From the NCBI GenBank assembly GCA_015069385.1, contig SVIS01000010.1:1-48548 (forward strand): a stretch of 48,548 bases of DNA, read 5' to 3'. Shown here piece after piece: positions 41,013 through 48,548 of the stretch. The stretch's first letter is position 1; each line of letters opens with the position of its first letter. A program made the position numbers and the translations under genes. The notes beneath the pieces are model-generated. The model saw only the letters and a program-made list of their open reading frames with translations, was not told the DNA's origin and searched no databases. This DNA comes from Clostridiales bacterium. GTDB lineage: Bacteria > Bacillota > Clostridia > Christensenellales > UBA1242.

Positions 41013-43421
41013 TTATTCTAAAATAAATTTACCAATTTCTACATTATCGCCTTTTTCTATATTTAATTCTTTAACACTCATAACGGCTTTAATATCATCG
41101 GAACAAGTTTTAACAAAGTCAATATATTTAACGCCAGCGTTTACATTTTCGATTTCGGTTTTAAGTGATACTTTTGCTTCTGATTTGCTTTGACGAATAC
41201 GTGATACAAGTGCAACAACTTCATCGCCCATAGGTAAAATTTCTTTATCTTCAAAGTCACCAATTTTGCCAATTTGAAGTTTATGAATTGAAATTTCTTT
41301 TTCAGTTGCAATAAAAGTATTTTGATAAATTTCTTCGGTAACATGAGGCATATAAATTGCAAACATTTTAAGCATTTCTAAAAGTGCATAATAACAAACA
41401 TATTGTGCACTTTGTTTTGCATGCTCGCCATAAATTTCTGGCTTATATAATCTGTTTTTAACTATTTCTACATAGTTATCGCAGAAATTCCAGAAGAAAG
41501 ATTCAAGTTCGCCCATTGCAAGGCCTACTTCATATTTTTCAAAATATTTAACAAAGTTATCTTGCATTGCATTTAATTTGCAAAGAAGCCATTTATCCAT
41601 TGGTAAAAGGTCAATTTGTTTTGGAGTATAACCTTCAACAAACTGCCAAACAAATTTACTTGCATTATAAAGTTTATTTAATAGCCTTTGTCCATTTTTA
41701 AATTGTTCATCACCAAAAATTATATCTCTGCCTAAACTTCCACTTGCTGCCCAATAACGAGTTACATCGGCACTGAACATATCAACAAGTTGAAGAGGAT
41801 CAGATTTAGCATTATTTTTACTCTTAGAAATTTTTTCACCTTGGCCAGCCATAACAAAACCAGAAATCATAATGTTTTTCCATGGTTTTATTTGGCTATG
41901 ATAAAAGCCTTTAACTATTGTATAAAAGTCCCAAGTTCTAATAATATCATGTGCATTTGGACGCAAACTCATTGGCATTAAGCGTTTGTACATTTCATCA
42001 TCAACTTTCCATTTACAATTAATTTGTGGAGTAACTGATGAGGTTGCCCAAGTATCCATAATATCGGTTTCCGGCTCAAAGTTATTGCCACCACATTTTG
42101 GACATGCGCACTTAGGTTGGCTAGAGAGTGGATTAACTGGCAAGTCTTGTTCCTCAGCAACTATAATTTCGCCACAATCCTTACAGTACCAAACAGGGAA
42201 CGGAACGCCAAAATATTTTTGACGGCTTATACACCAGTCCATCATTAAATTTTCTACCCAGTCGTTATATCTTGCTTGCATAAATGCAGGATACCAAGTA
42301 ATTTCATCGCCTTTTTTGCGCCACTCGGCCTTATTTTCTAAAGTTTTAATAAACCATTGCTTTTTAAGGTTAATTTCCATTTCTGTTCCGCAGCGTTCGT
42401 GAACAGAAACTTGGTGAGTAAGTGGCTCTTGACTAATTAAAAGGTCTGCCTGTTTTAAATCTTCAATTATTGCAAGCCTTGCCTCTTTACATTTCATGCC
42501 TGCATATTTGCCAGCACGCTCGGTCATTCTGCCAGCGTCATCAATTGCAACTTTATATTCTAGGTTATATTTTTTAAACCATTGAGTATCGGTTTGGTCA
42601 CCAAAAGTACAGCACATAACTGCACCTGTCCCCTTTTCCATGTCGGCTTTATCGTCGGTCATAATAGGAACATAAAAATCATATAGTGGAACTTTAACAT
42701 TTTTGCCAACTAAGCGTTTATAGCGCTGATCATTAGGATTTACAAAAACGCAGTCACAAGCACATAAAAATTCTGGTCTTGTTGTAGCAATTTCTAAAAA
42801 TTCATTGCTACCCTCAACAAAGAATTTTAAGTGGTTGAAAGTGGTTTCTATTTCTTTTGTTTCTAATTCACTTTGAGCAATTGCCGTACGGCATTTTGTG
42901 CACCAAAGTGCCGGTGCTTCGGCGTAATAAACTTTATTTTTTTTATATAAGTCTAAAAAAGACATTTGGCTTGTTTTTTGAGTTTCAGGACTAACGGTAT
43001 GATAGCACAAACTCCAGTCTGCCGAATTGCCAATTTTAATGAAAAGATTTTTAAACTCTTCTACATATTTGTTTACAACATCCATGCAAACATTGGTGAA
43101 CTCTTCTCTTGGCAAAGAGTATGCTTTTATACCACGCTCTTTTTCAACCAACAATTCAGTTGGCAAACCATTATCATCAAAGCCAAAAGGATAAAAAACA
43201 TTATAGCCACGCATTCTTTTATATCTTGCAACAAATTCTGCTTGAGAATAACTAAATATATGCCCAATGTGAATTTTGCCGCTTACTGTTGGTGGTGGGG
43301 TGTCTATTGAATAAATTGGCTTTTGAGTATTTTGTTTATCGAACTTATAAACACCTTTTTCTTGCCAATATTGTTGCCATTTGCTTTCTGCCGTTTTGTA
43401 ATCATATTTATTTTCTAACAT
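41013..43421 (-). CDS. valS: Valyl-tRNA synthetase
   Basis: An 802-residue class I synthetase that charges tRNA-Val. HIGH is at residues 51-54 in TVSGKIHIGHIFSY, and KISKSKNNA is the KMSKS loop. The editing domain has TTRPEFLCACDCVFVNP and a CWWWC-like zinc region, with CKDCGEII and CACPKCGGNNF zinc fingers. Opening with SGKIHIGHIFSYSQAEFVARYKRMRG and YPFGFDDNGLPTE, and ending without the usual C-terminal coiled coil, it resembles the archaeal/Rickettsia-type ValRS. AAGGAG precedes the ATG. Its leader carries a valine-rich peptide and an attenuator. Confidence 0.95.
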   Translation of the reverse strand: MLENKYDYKTAESKWQQYWQEKGVYKFDKQNTQKPIYSIDTPPPTVSGKIHIGHIFSYSQAEFVARYKRMRGYNVFYPFGFDDNGLPTELLVEKERGIKAYSLPREEFTNVCMDVVNKYVEEFKNLFIKIGNSADWSLCYHTVSPETQKTSQMSFLDLYKKNKVYYAEAPALWCTKCRTAIAQSELETKEIETTFNHLKFFVEGSNEFLEIATTRPEFLCACDCVFVNPNDQRYKRLVGKNVKVPLYDFYVPIMTDDKADMEKGTGAVMCCTFGDQTDTQWFKKYNLEYKVAIDDAGRMTERAGKYAGMKCKEARLAIIEDLKQADLLISQEPLTHQVSVHERCGTEMEINLKKQWFIKTLENKAEWRKKGDEITWYPAFMQARYNDWVENLMMDWCISRQKYFGVPFPVWYCKDCGEIIVAEEQDLPVNPLSSQPKCACPKCGGNNFEPETDIMDTWATSSVTPQINCKWKVDDEMYKRLMPMSLRPNAHDIIRTWDFYTIVKGFYHSQIKPWKNIMISGFVMAGQGEKISKSKNNAKSDPLQLVDMFSADVTRYWAASGSLGRDIIFGDEQFKNGQRLLNKLYNASKFVWQFVEGYTPKQIDLLPMDKWLLCKLNAMQDNFVKYFEKYEVGLAMGELESFFWNFCDNYVEIVKNRLYKPEIYGEHAKQSAQYVCYYALLEMLKMFAIYMPHVTEEIYQNTFIATEKEISIHKLQIGKIGDFEDKEILPMGDEVVALVSRIRQSKSEAKVSLKTEIENVNAGVKYIDFVKTCSDDIKAVMSVKELNIEKGDNVEIGKFILE

Positions 43422-43440
43422 AATTTCTCCTTAAATTTTT

Positions 43441-43469
43441 AAAAAAAGTAGCACTATTTGTGCCACTTT
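43441..43469 (-). terminator. Leader terminator (attenuator) upstream of valS
   Basis: GTGGCAC (43460-43466) pairs with GTGCTAC (43448-43454), extended by AAA/TTT, followed on the minus strand by U7 (43441-43447). It lies 20 nt before valS, so it controls entry into the gene. Confidence 0.8.
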
Positions 43470-43531
43470 TATTTTTACTTAATATTTATATTTTGGCACA
43501 GTAAACAATTGTGCGGTTTAACATTCCACAC
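43448..43531 (-). promoter_or_regulatory. valS attenuator: five mutually exclusive segments
   Basis: In transcript order: 1, GUGUGG (43526-43531, overlapping the leader stop codon); 2, CCGCACA (43510-43516); 3, UGUGCC (43495-43500); 4, GUGGCACA (43459-43466); 5, GUGCUAC (43448-43454). 1 pairs with 2, 2 with 3, 3 with 4, 4 with 5. Pairing 1:2 plus 3:4 blocks the terminator; 2:3 plus 4:5 forms it. A ribosome at the leader stop would cover 1 and favour termination; a ribosome stalled at the Val codons leaves 1:2 and favours read-through. Confidence 0.7.
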
Positions 43532-43569
43532 TATAAATTGTTCACGACCACGACTAAATTCTTTTTCAT
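43531..43569 (-). CDS. valS leader peptide MKKNLVVVVNNL
   Basis: Twelve codons and TAG. Codons 6-9 are GTC GTG GTC GTG, four consecutive valines, directly before the attenuator. An alternative in-frame ATG four codons earlier (43581) overlaps the -10 box, so the ATG at 43569 fits better: it lies 10 nt after TAAAAT and has no Shine-Dalgarno site, as expected for a leaderless or near-leaderless start. The arrangement is that of amino-acid attenuation leaders. Confidence 0.7.
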   Translation of the reverse strand: MKKNLVVVVNNL

Positions 43570-43579
43570 ATACTTTTGC

Positions 43580-43608
43580 ATTTTAACATACCACAAAGAA
43601 CTTGTCAA
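43580..43608 (-). promoter_or_regulatory. valS promoter
   Basis: TTGACA (43603-43608), 17-nt spacer, TAAAAT (43580-43585). It starts just before the stop codon of the upstream pseudouridine synthase gene at 43610. Confidence 0.75.
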
Positions 43609-43609
43609 A

Positions 43610-44314
43610 TTATACAAGTTGTTTTTTCTCTACTTCAACCTTAAACACATTCCATGGCACCATGTCAGTATTTGGAATACAATTAAACATCATCATTTTT
43701 TTAGTTGTTGGATGTTCAAATGAAAGGTGATAAGCCCAAAGTGCCAAATTATGACCTTTTGCCAAAGTATCCCCGTTATATTTTGCATCACCAAAAACAG
43801 GAGTACCTATTTGTGCCATTTGAACACGAATTTGATGACTTCTACCAGTTAAAATTTGAACATCAACTAAACTGACAGTATCTATAGTTTTTATTGTTTC
43901 ATATTGCAAAATTGCTTGCTTGGCACCATCTACACTTCTTGGAACAACTTTAACAATATTGGTCTTTTCATCTTTTTTTAAAAAATGTTCCAATCTAGAT
44001 GATTTATATCTTGGAGTACCAACAACAACGGTTAAATATTTTTTAGTAAACTTTTTATTTTTAATTTGTTCAGAAAGCCTATTTGCCGCCTTGCTTGTTT
44101 TAGCAAAAACCATAATTCCGCCAGTTGGTCTATCTAGCCTATGCACTAGCCCAACAAATACATTACCCGGCTTATTGTATTTTTCTTTAATATATTCTTT
44201 AACCATATCTAGTAACGACTTATCTGAAGTTTCATCGCCTTGACTTAAAATATTTTGCTGTTTAAGTACAACAATAATATGATTATCTTCATATAAAATT
44301 TTCAACTCTTGCAT
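43610..44314 (-). CDS. RluA-family rRNA/tRNA pseudouridine synthase
   Basis: A 234-residue pseudouridine synthase. VGLVHRLDRPTGG (residues 54-66) carries the catalytic Asp 61. GRSHQIRVQMAQIGTPVFGDAKYNG and LALWAYHLSFEHP are the other family blocks. The N-terminal S4 domain found in some relatives is missing, giving a short, RluA-like form. The target uridine cannot be named. AAAGGAG precedes the ATG. It follows the methyltransferase gene by 15 nt, so the RNA-modification genes probably share an operon. Confidence 0.92.
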   Translation of the reverse strand: MQELKILYEDNHIIVVLKQQNILSQGDETSDKSLLDMVKEYIKEKYNKPGNVFVGLVHRLDRPTGGIMVFAKTSKAANRLSEQIKNKKFTKKYLTVVVGTPRYKSSRLEHFLKKDEKTNIVKVVPRSVDGAKQAILQYETIKTIDTVSLVDVQILTGRSHQIRVQMAQIGTPVFGDAKYNGDTLAKGHNLALWAYHLSFEHPTTKKMMMFNCIPNTDMVPWNVFKVEVEKKQLV

Positions 44315-44329
44315 ATTGCTCTCCTTTTA

Positions 44330-45190
44330 TTAATTTTTCCAAATAGTAATTCCGCTTGCTCCGCAAGGAAGTAAAATATGAGCCTCTTCGGTTTTTAAGC
44401 CCACTTCATAAGCTTCAGTTTGCCCGCTAGTAAAAATATCGTTCAAAATATTTTGAAGCACCATAGGTTGAAGCCCTGTTGTATATGAATTTATTAAAAC
44501 AAATAATGGTTTATCTGACAAAACATTTTTACAAAGTTTTACAAAGTCATATAAATTATTTTCAATTTTCCACATTTCGCCACTAGGACCACGACCATAA
44601 CTTGGTGGATCCATAATTATTGCATCATAAAATTTACCACGGCGAATTTCCCGCTCTACAAATTTAGCACAATCATCTACAATATATCTAATTGGCATAT
44701 TATCAAGCCCAGAAAGTTTAATGTTTTGTTTACATCTATCTACCATGCCCTTAGATGCATCAACATGTGTTACCTCTGCACCTGCTGCTGTGCAAGCCAC
44801 AGTTGCACCACCAGTATAACCAAATAAATTTAAAACTTTAATTGGTCTATTGGCATTTTTAATTAAAGTTGTCATGTAATCCCAATTTACGGCTTGTTCA
44901 GGAAATAAACCTGTATGCTTAAACCCCATTGGCTTAATTAAAAACTTTAAATTTTTATATGAAATTTGCCATTCTGATGGCATTGGTTTTAAATTTTCCC
45001 AATGACCGCCGCCTGTGCTTTCTCGAATATAATGAGCATTTAAACCTGACTCTTTTTTTAAATTTCTTTTAGCATGCCAAATAACCTGAGGGTCTGGACG
45101 TAAAAGCTTTACATTGCCCCAAACTTCTAGTTTTTCGCCGTCGCCAGTAGCTAAAACTTTATAATCTTGCCAATTATTACTAACCTTCAT
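44330..45190 (-). CDS. RlmI/RlmK-like class I SAM methyltransferase
   Basis: A 286-residue methyltransferase. The SAM-binding motif is VLNLFGYTGGATVACTAAGAEVTHVDASKG (residues 119-148), and the catalytic DPPSYGRGPSGEMW (194-207) is characteristic of the rRNA methyltransferase group around RlmI/RlmK. WHAKRNLKKESG and HYIRESTGGGHWE precede it. Substrate is probably rRNA, by family. AAGGAG lies before the ATG inside the end of the upstream gene, which it overlaps by 11 bases, so translation is coupled. Confidence 0.88.
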   Translation of the reverse strand: MKVSNNWQDYKVLATGDGEKLEVWGNVKLLRPDPQVIWHAKRNLKKESGLNAHYIRESTGGGHWENLKPMPSEWQISYKNLKFLIKPMGFKHTGLFPEQAVNWDYMTTLIKNANRPIKVLNLFGYTGGATVACTAAGAEVTHVDASKGMVDRCKQNIKLSGLDNMPIRYIVDDCAKFVEREIRRGKFYDAIIMDPPSYGRGPSGEMWKIENNLYDFVKLCKNVLSDKPLFVLINSYTTGLQPMVLQNILNDIFTSGQTEAYEVGLKTEEAHILLPCGASGITIWKN

Positions 45191-45620
45191 TAGCCACTCC
45201 TTTTTTATCTATATCTTCAACTATGATATTGTAGTAGTCGTTTCCAGCCAAAAAGCGATAAAACAAATCTAACACATCATCTCTTGTTATGCCTTGACAA
45301 CTTTCATCGGTTACTTGCATAACAATTTTATTAAATTGCTCAATTTTTTCTAACCTTAAATAGCCTACAATTGCACGTGCTTTTATATCCACACAAACCC
45401 ACTGAGTATTTAAAAACCAATAATCATTTTCCATATCTACTGCGTTTATGATATTTTCAAGTTCACAACTATCTTGTTTTTTTGCAAAATATGGCAAACG
45501 AATATAATTAACAAAATTATTTACACCTGATAAAAGGCAATGCACTTCTTCCCGTGTTAGAGGAAAAAGCATAACATTGCCCGAGCGAAGTATATATTGG
45601 CTTAAATCATATTCTTTCAT
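45180..45620 (-). CDS. Hypothetical protein, acetyltransferase-like fold possible
   Basis: A 146-residue soluble protein. VMLFPLTREEVHCLLSG at the start and YWFLNTQWVCVDIKARAIVGYLRLEK in the middle are strands like those of GNAT domains, but the acetyl-CoA loop is not visible, so it may be inactive or something else. It starts a three-gene unit with the methyltransferase and pseudouridine synthase. TTGACA-17-TAAACT (45630-45658) ends 9 nt before the ATG and there is no Shine-Dalgarno site: a likely leaderless start. Confidence 0.65.
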   Translation of the reverse strand: MKEYDLSQYILRSGNVMLFPLTREEVHCLLSGVNNFVNYIRLPYFAKKQDSCELENIINAVDMENDYWFLNTQWVCVDIKARAIVGYLRLEKIEQFNKIVMQVTDESCQGITRDDVLDLFYRFLAGNDYYNIIVEDIDKKGVANEG

Positions 45621-45629
45621 ACGTAAAAT

Positions 45630-45658
45630 AGTTTAATCTTATTGTTTAAAATTGTCAA
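45630..45658 (-). promoter_or_regulatory. Promoter of the rRNA-modification operon
   Basis: TTGACA (45653-45658), 17-nt spacer, TAAACT (45630-45635), only 9 nt before the ATG at 45620. Confidence 0.75.
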
Positions 45659-45882
45659 TTTTTTGGCTTTGTTAGTTGCAAATATATTTGTTCGTACATT
45701 TCTGGTTTTACGTTAAGTTCTTTTAAAATTGTATAAGCTTGTTCAAGTGATATTTTAAAAAAACAATCATCATGCGAAAGTAAATTAAAAATAACTTTTT
45801 GAGAAATAGTATTTTTAACATCTCCCTCTTTTTCATATTTTTTAATTAATTCTTTATTTTTATTTCTTAAAGTATTAATCAT
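45655..45882 (-). CDS. Small hypothetical protein, 75 aa
   Basis: A short, charged, mostly helical protein (MINTLRNKNKELIKKYEKEGDVKNTISQ). It is not recognised. Its ATG overlaps the stop of the transglutaminase-like gene (AATGA, 4 bases), with a GGAGG-type site upstream, so the two are translationally coupled. The pair could be an enzyme with a small partner, chaperone or inhibitor; nothing in the sequence decides this. The end of this gene overlaps the promoter of the next operon. Confidence 0.7.
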   Translation of the reverse strand: MINTLRNKNKELIKKYEKEGDVKNTISQKVIFNLLSHDDCFFKISLEQAYTILKELNVKPEMYEQIYLQLTKPKN

Positions 45883-47552
45883 TCTCTTCCCTCCGCAAGG
45901 TCTATTCCAGGAATTATATGCCTATCGGCAACTCCACGAGTTATATGTTTATATAACCCAGTTTTAAAGCCATCAATAATGTCTTTTTTATCAACTTGTT
46001 GCAATTGTCCATTAGAATCAAAAGTTTTGTAAATAGATGTTGTTGAAGAAGTGCCAAAAGATTTTTCATTAAAAGAAAAAATTAATATTGGCATAGTTTT
46101 TATATTAAAATTATCTATAATTTTTTTACTTATAATTGTAACATCAAACTGATGGTTTGCAATTTCTTCTCTGAAAATTGCTTTGGATAATTTTAATCCA
46201 TAAACAAGTTTTTCCATTGTTGGTAAATTAGCATCTTTTAGTTGTTTTTCAAGCACTTTGATTTTATCTTGCATACTTACTTTTTCTTTTTTGCACAAAC
46301 CATCAAACATTTCTAAAAAATCATAAAAAACATCTTCATCGGTTTTTTTAGACTCTTCTTTATAAGTAATATCCTCATAAACTTTTCTATAAGTTTGTTC
46401 AAAATCCTTTCTTGTTGGCATATGCTTATTTCTACAAACAAGCCCTACTAGTTCGCTATTTGTTTTGGCATTGTATAAATCGCCACCTAGAATATTAGTA
46501 ACAGAATCTGCTTCTACCACAAAATCACCTGCCCTAAACTCTAATTTAGAGTGAGCCGAACCGTAATCCATACCACCATCTACTTTGTAATTAATACCAA
46601 AATGAAATAAAAATTTTGCATAAAGTTGAGTAAATTCATAACAAACAATTCGGCGCTCGGAAGCAGAAATAGTTTGAAGTCTAGATATATCTTCATGTTG
46701 TCTTGCAATCATACCCGCCTGGTTATTTGCATAAAATTCTGGGTCGTAGGTTAAATGTTTGCAAAGTTTTATATAAATATAAATGGCTTTTTCTAATTCA
46801 TTATAATTTGTAGGCATTTCATCTAAAATTAAATGTTTTAATTCATCATTTAATTCAAATTCGCACAAATATTCATCATATATTTGCAAATGTTTATTAA
46901 AATGCATTGTATTTACTAAATTATCATTTGTTAAATCATTTAAAAGTTTCAACGTGCCTTCGTTAAATCGATACTTTTCTATAAGCATATATCTGTTTAC
47001 AAAATCTTTAACTGCAAAACAAAACATATCTCTATTTAAGCCTTCTATATTCCAGTCTTTATTACTAAAATTATATTTTTGATAATCTCCCAAAATAAAG
47101 TCTAAAATTATTTTTGAAGGTATCTTAAAATTTTCATCATCTATCCTTATAACATGAGTTTCAGGAAACTCAGTTTGCAAAATATTTGTTTGTTGCATTA
47201 AATGAGAATAAATGCTTTGGATATTAGGCACATCATTTAATTTTCCTGCATTATATAAATTTTCTACTTTACGTGCAAAAATTGCCTTGGTGACATGCCC
47301 AAGAGGACAAATATCACCATTAAAAAAGTATGCCACATTAATTGAGGTAATTTCATTTTGCATAACTTTTTCAACTTCCGGATAATAGTTTGTTAATATT
47401 TCTTTAATTGCATCTTCGTCAAATTTAGAATAATCTTTTTTACCAATTATTCCAGAAAGTTTAACATGCTCTTTAAAAAATTCTCGTTTTTCAATATCTA
47501 CTAAAACATATTTTTTTGCAAGATTAGATTCTCTAAAATCGTAATAACTCAT
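45879..47552 (-). CDS. Transglutaminase-like protein
   Basis: A 557-residue protein. Residues about 300-350 show a cysteine/histidine/aspartate pattern of transglutaminase-like folds: SERRIVCYEFTQLYAKFLFHFGINYKVDG (C304), GSAHSKLEFRAGDFVVEADS (H334, D349). The spacing and the AHS..E..G..-VVEAD text fit the papain-like core. The N-terminal 250 residues are helical and unrecognised, and the C-terminal 130 (beta-rich, IISKKIIDNFN.KTMPILIFSFNE) are also new to me. No signal peptide. AAAGGTG precedes the ATG. It is coupled to the small 45655 gene. Catalysis (peptidase, amidase or cross-linking) is not determined. Confidence 0.7.
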   Translation of the reverse strand: MSYYDFRESNLAKKYVLVDIEKREFFKEHVKLSGIIGKKDYSKFDEDAIKEILTNYYPEVEKVMQNEITSINVAYFFNGDICPLGHVTKAIFARKVENLYNAGKLNDVPNIQSIYSHLMQQTNILQTEFPETHVIRIDDENFKIPSKIILDFILGDYQKYNFSNKDWNIEGLNRDMFCFAVKDFVNRYMLIEKYRFNEGTLKLLNDLTNDNLVNTMHFNKHLQIYDEYLCEFELNDELKHLILDEMPTNYNELEKAIYIYIKLCKHLTYDPEFYANNQAGMIARQHEDISRLQTISASERRIVCYEFTQLYAKFLFHFGINYKVDGGMDYGSAHSKLEFRAGDFVVEADSVTNILGGDLYNAKTNSELVGLVCRNKHMPTRKDFEQTYRKVYEDITYKEESKKTDEDVFYDFLEMFDGLCKKEKVSMQDKIKVLEKQLKDANLPTMEKLVYGLKLSKAIFREEIANHQFDVTIISKKIIDNFNIKTMPILIFSFNEKSFGTSSTTSIYKTFDSNGQLQQVDKKDIIDGFKTGLYKHITRGVADRHIIPGIDLAEGRE

Positions 47553-47618
47553 AATTTCACCTTTATATAATTAAAACATAATATAACGTTTTTTTCAATA
47601 GGTAATTAAAGTTTTATA

Positions 47619-47655
47619 TAAAAAATCCCAATTTTGTTATCAAAAATTGAGATTT
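47619..47655 (-). terminator. Terminator of the right-edge surface protein gene
   Basis: AAATCCCAATTTT/AAAATTGAGATTT arms (47623-47635, 47643-47655) with a G-U pair and a minus-strand U run. Confidence 0.75.
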
Positions 47656-47669
47656 GTTTTATTATAAAA

Positions 47670-48548
47670 TTATACATTAATTTGAAAAGCAGGGCGAACG
47701 CCGCAGGCACCAAAAACCGGGCTGTCCTCGAAGTCGCCTGCAATGTCGACAGTCCATGTACTGCTAGCATCGCTAGAGTAAGGCGAGCGAAGCCGTAAAG
47801 AGCCCGCTTCCCCCTTCAGTGTAGTGCTTTGATATATCTCTGCACTATCATAAATATCAGTTTTATTTCCGTAGAACATATATATTTCATATAAACTTGG
47901 CAACCAAAATTTATCAGATGCCCCACTTGATATTGATACTGCTTTACCATCTATTGTAAGGCTTCTTGTAGAGCCAAAGGAAAATTGTGTTACTGTGGTT
48001 GTTGAAGTATCTTCATAGGACATATCGTAATATAAACTTGATTGGTTTCTTGTTGTTATTTTGCTATACACTGGGTCTGAAGTTGATATATTGAATTGCT
48101 CCATAAATGGGGTTAATTCACTACCTTCATTAGCAATGTATGCTGCTGTACCATCTGACAAAGTACCATCAGACTGGTTAGTACTGCGATACGCAGTTCT
48201 ATTTGCTGTTAAATACGCTCGTATATTGCTTGTTGCATAGTCATTTGCATTATATGTTGTTTTTACCCATTCTGTGCCATTGTAATATGCTCCATAATCA
48301 TTTCCACTTGCTGTTTCATAATAATTATGTGGCATATAATAAGCACTATCGCTTACATCTAGTACATCTTCTGAAATAAAGTAATATGCCTTGCCTATAA
48401 CTGGTGCTGAAGTTGAATCAGTTCTGTTATAATATCCAAAATCTGTTGCAATCGCAGATTCTGAAGTTGTTCCTGTTGATTTTACTGCAAAAGGCAACCA
48501 TTTTAATGGTTCGTTATATCCTGAGTATGGGTTTGTTCCCATTGTTGT
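47670..48548 (-). CDS. Surface protein with C-terminal DUF6273-like domain (3' part only)
   Basis: The last 292 codons of a fourth family member; its start lies beyond the right edge. It begins TTMGTNPYSGYNEPLKWLPFAVK, equivalent to VTMGTEDGSKTGTAIKWYPFAKQ of the 36051-37343 protein. It continues with AYYFISEDVLDVS, FWLPSLYEIYMFYG (the DKFWLPS block of DUF6273), LRLRSPYSSDASSTW and GVRPAFQINV. This copy keeps RSP and GVRP better than the others. It has more Ala/Ser/Thr-rich stretches (YYNRTDSTSAP, AYYNGTEWVKTT). The end of the gene (47690-47830) is noticeably richer in GC than the rest of the window, suggesting separate evolution. Confidence 0.85.
   Translation of the reverse strand, partial: TTMGTNPYSGYNEPLKWLPFAVKSTGTTSESAIATDFGYYNRTDSTSAPVIGKAYYFISEDVLDVSDSAYYMPHNYYETASGNDYGAYYNGTEWVKTTYNANDYATSNIRAYLTANRTAYRSTNQSDGTLSDGTAAYIANEGSELTPFMEQFNISTSDPVYSKITTRNQSSLYYDMSYEDTSTTTVTQFSFGSTRSLTIDGKAVSISSGASDKFWLPSLYEIYMFYGNKTDIYDSAEIYQSTTLKGEAGSLRLRSPYSSDASSTWTVDIAGDFEDSPVFGACGVRPAFQINV

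Noticed and set aside
43441..43600. T-box riboswitch for valS
   Set aside because: The conserved T-box sequence (TGGNACC type) and a specifier loop are missing; the Val-codon peptide and pairings explain the leader better.
1..48548. Circular element closing the two edge fragments into one surface gene
   Set aside because: Joining base 48548 to base 1 puts the two parts out of frame by one base and would omit most of the middle domain seen in complete members.
1..48548. Phage genome, because the length is near 48.5 kb
   Set aside because: No capsid, tail, terminase, integrase or lysis genes; the content is chromosomal housekeeping genes.
1..48548. CRISPR arrays, insertion sequences or rRNA genes
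   Set aside because: No regularly spaced repeats, transposase motifs, terminal inverted repeats or rRNA-like sequence were found on reading both strands.

Overview
The window is very AT-rich DNA, densely packed with genes, most of them on the minus strand. Strong Shine-Dalgarno sites, short U-tailed terminators, paired DegV proteins, a TetR-DegV divergon and SipW-like signal segments point to an uncultured low-GC Bacillota, probably a gut Clostridia-like lineage. That placement is inference; there is no rRNA to check it. I see no phage, plasmid, transposase or CRISPR genes.

Layout. 1-6300: start of a surface protein gene (cut by the left edge), a small XRE regulator, helD, arsR, degV, an Ig-like membrane protein, and a tRNA-Thr with an unusual leader. 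6400-10000: a four-gene operon of two GNAT acetyltransferases and two P-loop kinases behind a leader-peptide attenuator, then an orphan gene. 10100-19800: a membrane/zinc-ribbon protein, a flavin-reductase-like protein, a glycosyltransferase-APH fusion with a guanylate-kinase-like partner, a Ca2+ P-type ATPase, and a tetR/degV divergon. 19800-26500: a HExxH protein, a second surface protein, a membrane protein, and an IscU-like/GGGtGRT/dtd operon. 26600-35980: HAD protein, mnmA, TM2 protein, tpiA, pgk, a SPOR-like protein, a radical SAM activase, a nonsense-mutated murI, uvrB and two winged-helix/TM paralogues. 36000-48548: a third surface protein, Sel1-like and DUF975 proteins, rplS with its leader, a UDP-sugar pyrophosphorylase, valS with a valine-rich leader peptide, a pseudouridine synthase, a methyltransferase, a transglutaminase-like protein, and the end of a fourth surface protein (cut by the right edge).

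Main theme 1: a family of secreted proteins (SipW-like signal segment plus C-terminal DUF6273-like domain) has at least four members or fragments here. All three visible 5' regions carry the same promoter, with nine G residues filling most of the 16-nt spacer between TTGACA and TAGAAT. This is the layout of a slipped-strand, phase-variable promoter and suggests an antigenically variable surface system.

Main theme 2: translation-coupled RNA control. valS sits behind a leader peptide with four consecutive Val codons and mutually exclusive hairpins. The acetyltransferase/kinase operon sits behind a 10-codon leader (MYSVMKLRTK) with a 1:2/2:3/3:4 attenuator. The tRNA-Thr transcript begins with two four-codon minigenes. 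Several genes also have a -10 box only 7-10 nt before ATG and no Shine-Dalgarno site, suggesting leaderless mRNAs.
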